Origin: Thiomargarita sp.
Lineage (GTDB): Bacteria > Pseudomonadota > Gammaproteobacteria > Beggiatoales > Beggiatoaceae
DNA length: 64,000 bases
Direction: 5' to 3'
NCBI GenBank assembly: GCA_020721005.1
Contig: DYNP01000006.1
Location: 98,200-162,199, forward strand
Below the pieces are notes generated by a model. It was not told where the DNA came from. It did not search any database and saw only the letters and a program-made list of their open reading frames with translations. The position numbers were made by a program, and so were the translations under genes. Of this stretch, positions 54,667-62,944 are shown one piece after another; the first letter of the stretch is position 1; each line of letters opens with the position of its first letter.

Positions 54667-56109
54667 ATGAAAAATCGATTACTTATCGTTGATGACCAAA
54701 AAGTAGGACGCGAAGCCCTTGAAAAGATATTATCTTTTGAAGGTTATCAAATCATTTGCGCCACTTGTGGACAAGAAGCCCTACAAAAAGCAGAAGAACA
54801 TCTTCCGGATCTCATCTTATTAGACGTAGTTATGCCAGACATGGACGGCTTTGAGGTTTGTAGCCGCTTGCGTTTACATCCTACTCTAGCAGATGTTCCC
54901 ATCATTATGTTAACTGCATTTAACGACCGCCAATCCAGAGTTAAAGGTATAGAAGTGGGGGCCGATGATTTCATCAGTAAACCCTTCGATACCGATGAGC
55001 TGCGAGCACGTGTCCGCACTATTACCCGACTGAATCGTTATAGACGGTTATTGGCGGAACGTTCCCGTTTTGAGTGGGCTGTGGAGCAGTCCAATGACGG
55101 CTATCTTCTTCTCAAAAAAGGGGATATTATTCAATACGCCAATTCTAGTGCCCGTTTTTACTTAGGCATTTTAAAAGAAGGCTGTCTGCCCGCCAGTTTT
55201 AAAGAGCTTCTTCAGCAGAAACTCTACAAATCAGAGCCAGAAATCGCTTGGCAAAACTGGCCCCAACCCAACATTGGCAGCACGCCTCGCTTTTTAGTTT
55301 GTCCTGAAACCAAGCAAACTTCCTCGTTGTGGCTACAAGTGGATATCTTGGAATTGCCTTCTGACAAAACCAACAGTCAACTGGTTCATTTGCGAGATGT
55401 CAGTGAAAACATGAACTTACAACAACAAATGTGGACGTTTCAAACCCTAGTTTCTCACAAATTACGTGGACCATTGAATGGCCTGGTCAGTTTACAAATG
55501 CTTGACGAACAACTGATGAATTTGAATAGTCAACGGGCCCACACCTTACTGAAAATTGCCCGCGAAAGTGCCAAACGTTTACAAGATCAAATATTGGATA
55601 TCCTACGATACATAGATTCTTCCCAATTACTGCAAGTTAAAACGACTTTTGAAGTCCATCATTTTCCCACTTTAATCGAAAAAATTCAACAAGATTTAGA
55701 AATTAAAAATACCCAACTGCACCTTCACGCCGAAATAACTGACCAACACCTCTTGCTTTCCCCACAAAGCATGGAACTGATTCTGCGTGAACTTTTTACC
55801 AATTCCAAAAAATTCCATCCCCAAAATCAACCTGACATAGAAATTTACATTAACCTAACTAATTCCCAATCTATTCACCTACGTTTTACCGACAATGGAT
55901 GTTGTATCACTGACAAAGAAATTGATAAAGTATGGATTCCCTATTACCAAAGTGAAAAACACTTTACCGGGGAAATTAAAGGCATGGGATTGGGCCTTGC
56001 CATGATTGCCCGCTTGGTATGGAGCTGCGGTGGACGATGTACCCTGTCTAACCGACCCGACCGACCCGGCGTTTGTGCTGAACTTATCCTACCCATTAGG
56101 AGAGATTAA
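54667..56109 (+). CDS. Response regulator-histidine kinase hybrid
   Basis: A soluble two-component protein of about 480 residues. An N-terminal receiver (LLIVDDQKVGREALEKILSF; phospho-acceptor in LILLDVVMPDMDGFEVCSRL; GADDFISKPFDTDELRARVR) is followed by a PAS-like segment (about 135-255), a HisKA region with SHKLRGPLNGLVSL (His about 264) and an HATPase domain. The N-box reads ELFTNSKKFHPQ, and the G1 box is FTDNGCCITDKEI, where the second Gly of DxGxG is Cys; G2 (GMGLGLAMIARL) is intact. Reduced kinase activity is possible. The receiver could sense an upstream kinase. I use the ATG at 54667; an in-frame TTG 24 bp earlier is unlikely. It is divergent from the ATP-grasp gene, with about 155 bp between them. 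Confidence 0.85.
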   Translation: MKNRLLIVDDQKVGREALEKILSFEGYQIICATCGQEALQKAEEHLPDLILLDVVMPDMDGFEVCSRLRLHPTLADVPIIMLTAFNDRQSRVKGIEVGADDFISKPFDTDELRARVRTITRLNRYRRLLAERSRFEWAVEQSNDGYLLLKKGDIIQYANSSARFYLGILKEGCLPASFKELLQQKLYKSEPEIAWQNWPQPNIGSTPRFLVCPETKQTSSLWLQVDILELPSDKTNSQLVHLRDVSENMNLQQQMWTFQTLVSHKLRGPLNGLVSLQMLDEQLMNLNSQRAHTLLKIARESAKRLQDQILDILRYIDSSQLLQVKTTFEVHHFPTLIEKIQQDLEIKNTQLHLHAEITDQHLLLSPQSMELILRELFTNSKKFHPQNQPDIEIYINLTNSQSIHLRFTDNGCCITDKEIDKVWIPYYQSEKHFTGEIKGMGLGLAMIARLVWSCGGRCTLSNRPDRPGVCAELILPIRRD

Positions 56110-56248
56110 ATCCCCAGCAATTCCCTCACTTTTCTTCCCAAACAGTTAATTTCAGAAAGGAGTAAAGGGGGGAGTTCCAAAAAACTCATTCGGTCCCCAC
56201 AACAGTTCCCTTTCAAGTCAAGGAGGTACTGGGTATAATTTCTTATCA

Positions 56249-56325
56249 TAGACCTCTTGCATAAGAACAATTGTTGGATTACGCTACGCTAACCCTACCT
56301 ACTTTTTTCTTTTGCAAGAGATCTA
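56249..56325. mobile_element. 77-bp minimal MITE next to the glycosyltransferase start
   Basis: It begins TAGACCTCTTGCATAAGAA and ends TTCTTTTGCAAGAGATCTA, an imperfect version of the terminal repeats at 10609-10815. The interior contains another short repeat motif (GGATTACGCTACGCTAACCC). The right end lies 2 bp before the start codon at 56328. Confidence 0.85.
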
Positions 56326-56327
56326 AT

Positions 56328-57497
56328 ATGTCCCTTAAAGTACTCCATATTGGCAAATATTTTCCACCCTTTGCAGGAGGAATGGAACACTTTCTAGCCG
56401 AGTTAGCTCTTATCCAAGTTCAACAACACTCAGTAACCGTTTTGGCACACCAGCATGCTTGGCATTGGCCAACCTACCCATTGCCTTCTCAACCCGAAAA
56501 CTATGCGGATATCCAACTGTATCGGGTTCCCAGTTATGGGCGATTGCTGTATGCTCCTATCAGTCCCCATTACCCCTTATGGTTAAAACAAGTCATCAAA
56601 CGCCATTCTCCCCAAATTCTCCACCTGCATCTCCCCAATACTTCTGCATTTTGGGCACTTGGACAAACCGCTGCCCAATCTATTCCCTGGATCATTCACT
56701 GGCATTCGGATGTCACTTCCCAAATCAATCGCCGCCTTACCCTGGCTTACCCCTTCTACCGCCCTTTTGAACAACGATTGTTGGCTAAAGCAGCCGCTAT
56801 TCTCGTCACTTCTCCCCCCTATTTGCACAGCAGCCCAGCCCTACAGCCTTGGCGCTCCAAATGTCACATCATTCCCTTGGGACTTGATCCTCAACGACTT
56901 CCTCTACCCAATTCCCAAATAATCGATTGGTCCCATCAGCAATGGCAACCCCATCTAACTCGATTCCTGTGTATTGGACGGCTCACTTATTACAAAGGGC
57001 ACAGTTTACTGTTACAAGCCCTCACTCAAGTGCCCAATGGTCAGTTGCTCATTGTCGGTCAAGGAGAATTACAATCCCAACTGAATCAGCTGATCAAACA
57101 ATGGGGACTGAGTCCAAGAGTCAAATTGCTCGGTCACCTTTCCACTCCCAATCTGCAAGGTTTGCTTTGCACCTGTGATGCCTTCTGCTTACCTTCTTTG
57201 GAACGCACCGAAGCATTTGGAGTGGTCCTATTGGAAGCCATGCGTTATGGAAAACCCATCATTGTCAGCGATATTCCCGGCTCTGGAACTGCTTGGGTGA
57301 CAGGAGAGGGAAGTTTAAAAATCCCTCCAGGAGAACTTCCCTCTCTGATTGGGGCTTTACAGAAAATGACTGTGGAAGATTCTCTAAGGGAACGTTTGGG
57401 ACAAAGTGGTCAACAACGATTTTTCCAAGAATTCACTCTCCAGGCTGTGGCTCAACAAATTTCTGAAGTTTATGAAACAGTTGTCAAATACTCCTGA
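56328..57497 (+). CDS. Family-4 glycosyltransferase
   Basis: A GT-B fold glycosyltransferase of about 389 residues. N-terminal lobe: VLHIGKYFPPFAGGMEHFLA (typical GT4 opening) and LHLHLPNTSAFWALGQTAAQ. C-terminal lobe: RFLCIGRLTYYKGHSLLLQA, LLIVGQGELQSQLNQLIKQW, and CLPSLERTEAFGVVLLEAMR (the E-x7-E motif), then GKPIIVSDIPGSG. It probably adds a hexose in capsule, O-antigen or EPS synthesis. The true start is the ATG at 56328, with AAGAG from a MITE end as the probable Shine-Dalgarno sequence; an in-frame start 57 bp earlier lies within the element. Confidence 0.88.
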   Translation: MSLKVLHIGKYFPPFAGGMEHFLAELALIQVQQHSVTVLAHQHAWHWPTYPLPSQPENYADIQLYRVPSYGRLLYAPISPHYPLWLKQVIKRHSPQILHLHLPNTSAFWALGQTAAQSIPWIIHWHSDVTSQINRRLTLAYPFYRPFEQRLLAKAAAILVTSPPYLHSSPALQPWRSKCHIIPLGLDPQRLPLPNSQIIDWSHQQWQPHLTRFLCIGRLTYYKGHSLLLQALTQVPNGQLLIVGQGELQSQLNQLIKQWGLSPRVKLLGHLSTPNLQGLLCTCDAFCLPSLERTEAFGVVLLEAMRYGKPIIVSDIPGSGTAWVTGEGSLKIPPGELPSLIGALQKMTVEDSLRERLGQSGQQRFFQEFTLQAVAQQISEVYETVVKYS

Positions 57498-57529
57498 CTA
57501 TTTTCTCATCCATTGATAAAGATATTATT

Positions 57530-58366
57530 ATGAATTATCGCCACGCCTATCATGCAGGCAATTTTGCTGATGTTTACAAACATTCGGTACTCATTGCTCT
57601 GATTGAGACCCTAAAAATTAAACCTACTCCTTTCTGCTACTTAGAAACTCATGCTGGAAAGGGGCTCTATTCTCTACTTGATCCAGAATCCCAAAAAACT
57701 TTGGAATATGTTTCGGGAATACAGCGCATTTGGGAAATTGAACCAAAAACTCAGGAAATACGGTTTTATGCACACTTGGTTGCTCGTTTCAATCAGCAGC
57801 AGTTACGTTATTATCCCGGGTCTCCCCTGTTGGTAGCCGCGTTATTGAGACCAGAAGATCGTGGAATCTTAGTGGAGTTGCATCCTGAAGAAATTCAGTT
57901 ACTTAAAACTTCACTTAGACATAATCGACAGTTGGCGATTCATCAAGGGGAAGGTTATTTGGCTCTCAAGGCTTTTCTGCCTCCCAAGGAAAAGAGAGGG
58001 TTATTGTTGATTGATCCCCCTTTTGAACAACAACAAGAGGAATTTGGCTCAATTTTAAACAGTCTTAAATTGATCCATCAACGTTGGCGACAGGGGATTG
58101 TTCTAATTTGGTATCCCATTAAACATCGTCATTCTATTGAACGTTTTCATCAGCAGTTGAAAAAGAGTCCTTTTGAGAAAATTTTGGTGGCAGAATTGTT
58201 ATTGTTTCCAGATGACAATGCCTTGAAATTGAATGGTTCCGGATTGATTTTACTTAATGCCCCTTGGCAGTTTGAGCAAGTGATAGGTTCCATTTTGGTT
58301 GAGTTAAAGGAATTGTTGGCTATAGATCCTCGATTTGCCAAGGTCAATTTGGGATCACTAAAATGA
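57530..58366 (+). CDS. rlmJ: RlmJ, 23S rRNA (adenine2030-N6)-methyltransferase
   Basis: A SAM-dependent rRNA methyltransferase of 278 residues. It begins MNYRHAYHAGNFADVYKHSV, the signature N-terminus of RlmJ, with FCYLETHAGKGLYSLL (SAM motif) and the catalytic LLIDPPFEQQQEEF (D-P-P-F, about 161-165). The enzyme modifies A2030 in helix 72 of 23S rRNA. It lies 32 bp downstream of the glycosyltransferase gene on the same strand and could share its transcript. Confidence 0.94.
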   Translation: MNYRHAYHAGNFADVYKHSVLIALIETLKIKPTPFCYLETHAGKGLYSLLDPESQKTLEYVSGIQRIWEIEPKTQEIRFYAHLVARFNQQQLRYYPGSPLLVAALLRPEDRGILVELHPEEIQLLKTSLRHNRQLAIHQGEGYLALKAFLPPKEKRGLLLIDPPFEQQQEEFGSILNSLKLIHQRWRQGIVLIWYPIKHRHSIERFHQQLKKSPFEKILVAELLLFPDDNALKLNGSGLILLNAPWQFEQVIGSILVELKELLAIDPRFAKVNLGSLK

Positions 58367-58507
58367 TCGGGATTGGATGATGATTGGTGAGGAGGGAAAG
58401 TTATTTTTTTGTTATGCGTCAAGGGAGTGACGGGAGGAGAAATGCGCCGTAATTTTGAATGATGAAAAATCGAGGTTTTTGATTTGGTAAAATGAGGGAT
58501 GAAACTG

Positions 58508-58548
58508 TAAAAAGGAGACAAGCTTTGTTGAGTAACACAAAACTTGTC
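58508..58548 (-). terminator. Terminator-like hairpin on the minus strand
   Basis: GACAAG-C-TTTGT pairs with ACAAA-A-CTTGTC (58517-58548, one mismatch) around a short loop. On the minus strand it is followed by CTCCTTTTT. It could end the transcript of the methionine-rich gene at 58956, with a ~400-nt trailer. Confidence 0.45.
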
Positions 58549-58865
58549 CCAAGCTGCACCTTTCACGTTAAGTTGTCAAGGCGTATAGTGTTATTTTTAT
58601 AACCTTTCTTGCAGCTATAGGAAGTTTTGAGCGTAAAATTGTTAATTTTTTAGTTTATAAAATTTAGATCCGTCTCAATTTGAATCAAGACTTCCGCCTA
58701 ATAAGGTGAATTATTGTAGCATGTGCCGTTTATTGGCGATAATATTCTGCAATAGGGGAAGTTACAGGAAAAATTGAATAATGAGAATTGAGGTATTGTC
58801 TTGAATAGGAATTTAACGAAATTTATAAGGGTATGAGTGTGAATTCTGTCCCTCTTGTTGCAAAT

Positions 58866-58903
58866 AGACCTGCAGGTTTTTTAAAATCGAGCAGGTCTTT
58901 TTT
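58866..58903 (+). terminator. Rho-independent terminator on the plus strand
   Basis: A perfect 8-bp stem (AGACCTGC / GCAGGTCT) with a 17-base loop is followed by six T residues. It faces the plus strand, about 500 bp after rlmJ, so it ends either a long rlmJ trailer or a separate transcript starting between 58550 and 58860. Confidence 0.65.
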
Positions 58904-58955
58904 GGGGGCAATTTGGGGACAATTTTGAGGAATTTATCCTGAAATCAAGGGAAGG

Positions 58956-59678
58956 TTACCAAGGCATAAATCCGTTCACAAAGGACATGGGACGGGATAC
59001 GGTGCCCATATTGCGATTCATATGGTTGAGGTCTCGACGCATTTGATCGGTGGCGCTGGTGATCACGCGCATAGTTTCATCCATGTTGGCCATGGAGTCA
59101 TCCATAGTATTGATGGATTGATCCATATTGCTGATGGATTGGGTCATCAGTCCCACCGAGCTGTTCATCAATGACATGGTCTCATTCATGTTGACCATGG
59201 ATTGGTCCATGTGCATCACCCATTCATCCATCCGTTTCATCGAGTGATTCATCATGCTGATTTGTTGTAACATGCTCGGCAGAGTGTCCAACTTGACTGA
59301 AATATCGCCAATAGTCGAGGTCATGATTTGCATTTGTTTAGACATGATTTGAACCTGTTCAGACAATTGCCCAATACTATCCGTCATGGATTCCATATGT
59401 TCCCCCATATTGGAATCCATACTGCGTGCCATTTGAGACATATCACTGGTCAAACTGTAAATGAGGAAAAATCCATAGCCGGCAAGGACCACAAAGGCAA
59501 ATAAAGCAGGGTAGACAACCGCTTCCCAACGCCAGGCACTTTGTTGAAAACTCTCTACAAATTTTTCCATTTGTCCACGGCTAATGGCGGCGCCACACTC
59601 CATCATCATGACCGGCGATTTTGGGAAACTGGCAGGAGATGGATTATCTTCTGAAGATAAGTTGCTGGTATCGACCAT
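58956..59678 (-). CDS. Methionine-rich coiled-coil membrane protein, unknown function
   Basis: A 240-residue protein I do not recognise by name. It has one membrane helix (about 53-75, VVYPALFAFVVLAGYGFFLI) after a short N-terminal cytoplasmic part containing PVMMMECGAA, and then a long helical C-terminal half rich in Met at heptad-like spacing (SMDSNMGEHMESM, NMDQSINTMDDSMANMDETM). I count about 36 Met in 240 residues. Met takes the hydrophobic positions a coiled coil would normally fill with Leu. It ends in FVNGFMPW. It is monocistronic, with AAGGAG upstream of the ATG. A Met-rich helical bundle might bind copper or respond to oxidation, but no function is shown. Confidence 0.75.
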   Translation of the reverse strand: MVDTSNLSSEDNPSPASFPKSPVMMMECGAAISRGQMEKFVESFQQSAWRWEAVVYPALFAFVVLAGYGFFLIYSLTSDMSQMARSMDSNMGEHMESMTDSIGQLSEQVQIMSKQMQIMTSTIGDISVKLDTLPSMLQQISMMNHSMKRMDEWVMHMDQSMVNMNETMSLMNSSVGLMTQSISNMDQSINTMDDSMANMDETMRVITSATDQMRRDLNHMNRNMGTVSRPMSFVNGFMPW

Positions 59679-60073
59679 GGTAAAAGACTCCTTAGATGGT
59701 TATTTGAAAGTTATTATGGTTATACTTTTTATTATTGACCTTTCTGAACAATAAGTATAGTTAATCATGTGCTGAGTTTAAAGTGAAGTCAAACATCTCC
59801 CATCAGTAACTCAAGCTCATTTAACCCCTCTCTTTGAAAAAAAAGCAGGGAAATAAAAATTCTCCTCATCTTCAAATTATTCAGTACTTAAGTCATCAAC
59901 TTGAGGCTTGTATTGGGCTTAGAAAAAAAGTAAACTGACTCACGTGTACACTCATGTCCCTAGCTTTACGCCAAGACATCCCCATGAAGATGACTTACCT
60001 AACGTAGTTATAGGCTGAAAAGTCACTTATTCTAACAAATATCCTGTTTTTAAAGAAGGAGTCACCCTGTCGA
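59679..60073. other. Intergenic region between divergent genes
   Basis: About 395 bp, AT-rich, between the methionine-rich gene and the alanine/sodium symporter gene. It should hold both promoters; an AAGGAG sequence at about 60055 serves the symporter. No repeat or RNA gene is recognised. Confidence 0.45.
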
Positions 60074-61426
60074 ATGGCCTCGTTATTGAACATCCTCCAC
60101 TCCCTGTTTGACCAAATAAATAGCCTCGTTTGGGGCCCTCCCATGCTGATCCTAATTTTGGGTACTGGATTTTTCCTAATGGTTACCCTAAAACTGATAC
60201 CCCTTCGTAAACTGGGTTATGGCTTTAACCTCATGTGGCAAGGGCGGATTAGCTCTGAAAAAGGCGATGTTACTCCCTTCAATGCCCTAATGGTCTCCTT
60301 AGCTGCTACAATAGGAACGGGTAACATTGCCGGAGTAGCCACCGCCATTCACATTGGGGGACCTGGCGCCCTGTTTTGGATGTGGTGCACTGCCTTAGTT
60401 GGTATGGCCACCCAATATTCTGAAGCCGTTTGTGCAGTGCATTATCGGGAAACCGACTCCCTTGGCAACCATGTCGGAGGTCCCATGTACTACATCAAAA
60501 ACGGCTTAGGCCCCCGTTGGCTATGGCTAGGTACAGTATTTGCCATGTTCGGGGCCATTGCCAGTTTTGGCATAGGCAACACCGTACAAGCCAACTCAGT
60601 GGCTGGAGTATTAACTTCCACCTTTGACATATCTCCTATAATCAGCGGACTGGTCATGGCCGTCATAGTTTGGTTAGTACTCATAGGCGGAATTCGTCGC
60701 ATTGCCGAAGTATCAGGCAAACTAGTCCCTTTCATGGCAATAACCTATATCATAGGAGGATTAGTCATTCTAGGCATGAACATAACCCTAATTCCCAGCC
60801 TATTAAAACTGATCATCGTCAACGCCTTCACTGGGACCGCTGCTACAGGTGGATTTGCCGGTGCCTCCGTATGGCTAGCCATTCGTTACGGTGTAGCCCG
60901 TGGAATCTTCTCCAATGAAGCCGGACTGGGTAGCACCCCTATTGCCCATGCCATGGCCCAAACCAACAGCCCGGTTCAACAAGGTCTCATTGCCATGGTC
61001 GGCACCTTCTTAGACACCATTGTCGTCTGCTCGATCACCGGTTTTGTAATCATACTATCTGGTCTCTGGACAGGCCCTGAAAAAGGCGTTGCTTTATCCT
61101 CCTTAGCCTTTGAACACACCCTGATCCATGGTCAATACCTTGTGACTTTTGGACTGATTTTATTTGCCTTCACCACCATTTTAGGCTGGAGCGTCTATGG
61201 CGAAAAATGTGTTCAATACCTATTTGGAAACCGTTCCATTCCCATCTTCCGATGGCTCTGGGTACTTGCTGTTCCCATAGGTGCCATCATGAAATTTGAA
61301 CTCATTTGGCTGATAGCAGACACCCTAAATGCCATGATGGCCATTCCCAATCTTATCGCTTTACTACTCCTCAGCCCGGTCATTTTACGCTTGACCAAAG
61401 ACTATTTTTCCTCTCATTTAAAATGA
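60074..61426 (+). CDS. Alanine/sodium symporter (AGCS family)
   Basis: An inner-membrane transporter of 450 residues with about ten helices. Family motifs: VSLAATIGTGNIAGVATAIH, GGPGALFWMWCTALVGMATQ (the 'GPGAxFWMW' signature), YSEAVCAVHYRETDSLGNHV, GGPMYYIKNGLG, and ARGIFSNEAGLGSTPIAHAM. It takes up alanine or glycine with Na+. Length and motifs are complete. It is monocistronic in this window, with a REP-like hairpin 30 bp downstream. Confidence 0.93.
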   Translation: MASLLNILHSLFDQINSLVWGPPMLILILGTGFFLMVTLKLIPLRKLGYGFNLMWQGRISSEKGDVTPFNALMVSLAATIGTGNIAGVATAIHIGGPGALFWMWCTALVGMATQYSEAVCAVHYRETDSLGNHVGGPMYYIKNGLGPRWLWLGTVFAMFGAIASFGIGNTVQANSVAGVLTSTFDISPIISGLVMAVIVWLVLIGGIRRIAEVSGKLVPFMAITYIIGGLVILGMNITLIPSLLKLIIVNAFTGTAATGGFAGASVWLAIRYGVARGIFSNEAGLGSTPIAHAMAQTNSPVQQGLIAMVGTFLDTIVVCSITGFVIILSGLWTGPEKGVALSSLAFEHTLIHGQYLVTFGLILFAFTTILGWSVYGEKCVQYLFGNRSIPIFRWLWVLAVPIGAIMKFELIWLIADTLNAMMAIPNLIALLLLSPVILRLTKDYFSSHLK

Positions 61427-61456
61427 GTGATTTGAGAAAGATATCAAGATTTGCGA

Positions 61457-61483
61457 GATAACACCCCTTAAAGGGATGTTATC
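61457..61483. repeat. REP-like palindrome, copy 3
   Basis: GATAACACCCCTT and AAGGGATGTTATC pair around a single central base (13-bp arms, one mismatch). It belongs with 21565-21595 and 24142-24162 and again lies just after a gene end. Confidence 0.7.
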
Positions 61484-61608
61484 CTTCATGTTTATAGAGT
61501 ATATAAACACCCCAATTCTTTTCGAAAGACTTGTCAAATCTGCTGATCAGCGTCAAAATCTGCAGAATTCGGAAAGCAGTAAAAAAGTATCTATGAATTG
61601 TCAATTAT

Positions 61609-61938
61609 TAGACCTCTTGTAAAAATAAATGATGCGATAAAAATGAGATACAAAAAAATAAAAGGAAAACCCCCGTTGGAATGGAGGCTCTAGGAAATAC
61701 GTTGAAGTAGAAACTTTAGCCAGAGTGAAGGCCCTAGAAAGTACGTTGGAATAGAGGCTTTAGCCGGTCAGCCGTAGGCATCCCCCCACATACACAAATT
61801 GCAAGGACCTACCACTGACCGGCTAAAGCCTCCACTCCAAGGACCTACTGCTGACTGGCTAAAGCCTCCACTCCAACGTCTCTTAAATGAGGGGCAACTC
61901 TCATTTTTCCATGATCGCATACTTTTGCAAGAAATCTA
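61609..61938. mobile_element. 330-bp MITE-like element with degenerate ends
   Basis: The left end (TAGACCTCTTGTAAAAATAA) and right end (ATACTTTTGCAAGAAATCTA) match the terminal repeats of 10609-10815 with some changes. The left flank sequence (ATGATGCGATAAAAATGAG) repeats that element's left interior; the right part repeats 6521-6575 in inverse. Internally there are several iterations of the GGAATAGAGGCTTTAGCC / GGCTAAAGCCTCCACTCC hairpin, suggesting expansion. No transposase. Confidence 0.8.
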
Positions 61939-62084
61939 TATATCTCACACTAATACGTGAGAACGAAAAAATCCTTCTTACTCCTCTCCTTGTTCAAGGA
62001 AGGCGGGGAGTGGTTTGATGCGGGGTGCAAAGATATTGTGCACCATTTTCCTGAAGATTATTAATTAAGATAAGGAACCTGAGA

Positions 62085-62897
62085 ATGAGAAAATTGATAG
62101 GATTAATTGTATTGGGATTAAGCAGTTTGGAAGTCAGCGCCCAAGACAACAGCTTCTATTTGGAAAGTATTCAATTTAATGAAGAAGAGAAAACTGCTTA
62201 TTTTGCTTCTGATACGGGTAAGTTGCTGGTTCAAGAAGGACAAACAGTTGCGCACTGGAAGGTGTTGCAGATTGAAAAGGATACCGTATTAGTGGAATCC
62301 GAACAAGGAAAATTATTAGAATTGCCTCTGCATGGTCATTTGAAGATGGCGCAAGAATCTTCTGAGGAAGTGAAAATTGTGAAGGAGCAAGAAGACCAAT
62401 CTGCAGAGGAAAATTCCCCAGAAGCAGAATCTGCAACTCAAGAAGTGATCCCAGAAGGTTATCGTAAAATAAATACTCCTTTCGGGGAATTTATAGTGCC
62501 AGATCAGACAACTGGATCGAGTGCAAAAGGGGAACCGGAAAGTTCTGAGACCGGAAGTGAGCCAAAGCCAGTTGCGGAAAGTTCTGAAACCGAAGGTGAG
62601 CCAAAGTCAGTTGCGGAAAGTTCTGAAACCGAAGGTGAGCCAAAGTCAGTTGAAGAAGTGTCTTCTGTAGAAGTGGTGGAGACCGAAGTGCCAAAGAGTG
62701 TTCCGGTCCCAGGAGAGAACGTGGATAAGCAGGAAGAAAATACTGGCAATGCTCCCCAAAAAATACGAACTCCTTTTGGAGAATTTGTTATAGAATCTGG
62801 AATAGTTAAAAAGGGAGAAGAGAATCCAATTCCTGTTGGAGAAACCAAGCCTTCAGTTGAGACTAAAGAGGTGAAAGAGACTGTTCCTGAAAAATGA
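62085..62897 (+). CDS. Secreted or periplasmic protein with acidic repeats and two PFGEF motifs
   Basis: A 270-residue protein I cannot name. A short signal peptide (MRKLIGLIVLGLSSLEVSAQ) precedes a small beta-rich segment (about 20-95: KTAYFASDTGKLLVQEGQTV, LQIEKDTVLVESEQGKLLEL), reminiscent of the periplasmic pilotin/GspC-like 'HR' fold, but too weak to call. Then comes a low-complexity acidic region with a 13-residue repeat (SSETEGEPKSVAE) three times, flanked by two related motifs, YRKINTPFGEFIVPDQ (about 127) and KIRTPFGEFVIESG (about 228). The gene lies 47 bp upstream of rluD on the same strand. Function unknown. Confidence 0.7.
   Translation: MRKLIGLIVLGLSSLEVSAQDNSFYLESIQFNEEEKTAYFASDTGKLLVQEGQTVAHWKVLQIEKDTVLVESEQGKLLELPLHGHLKMAQESSEEVKIVKEQEDQSAEENSPEAESATQEVIPEGYRKINTPFGEFIVPDQTTGSSAKGEPESSETGSEPKPVAESSETEGEPKSVAESSETEGEPKSVEEVSSVEVVETEVPKSVPVPGENVDKQEENTGNAPQKIRTPFGEFVIESGIVKKGEENPIPVGETKPSVETKEVKETVPEK
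62541..62657 (+). repeat. Three tandem 39-bp repeats encoding SSETEGEPKSVAE
   Basis: Units at 62541-62579, 62580-62618 and 62619-62657 keep the frame (13 codons). Units 2 and 3 differ only near the end and unit 1 is more diverged, a pattern expected for slippage-type expansion. Confidence 0.9.
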
Positions 62898-62944
62898 TAA
62901 AATTTAATCTTGGTTTGGATTTTGAACACAATGAGGAGTAAAGG

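Larger units (their letters stand above)
58367..58955. other. Intergenic region between convergent rlmJ and the Met-rich gene
   Basis: About 590 bp with two terminator-like hairpins facing outward (58508-58548 minus; 58866-58903 plus) and about 320 bp of AT-rich sequence between them. No protein gene is convincing. A short untranslated RNA is possible; see findings. Confidence 0.5.

Noticed and set aside
62085..62897. Idea that the secreted repeat protein is a GspC/PilP-type pilus component
   Set aside because: The beta-rich segment is only about 75 residues and no diagnostic motif could be seen.
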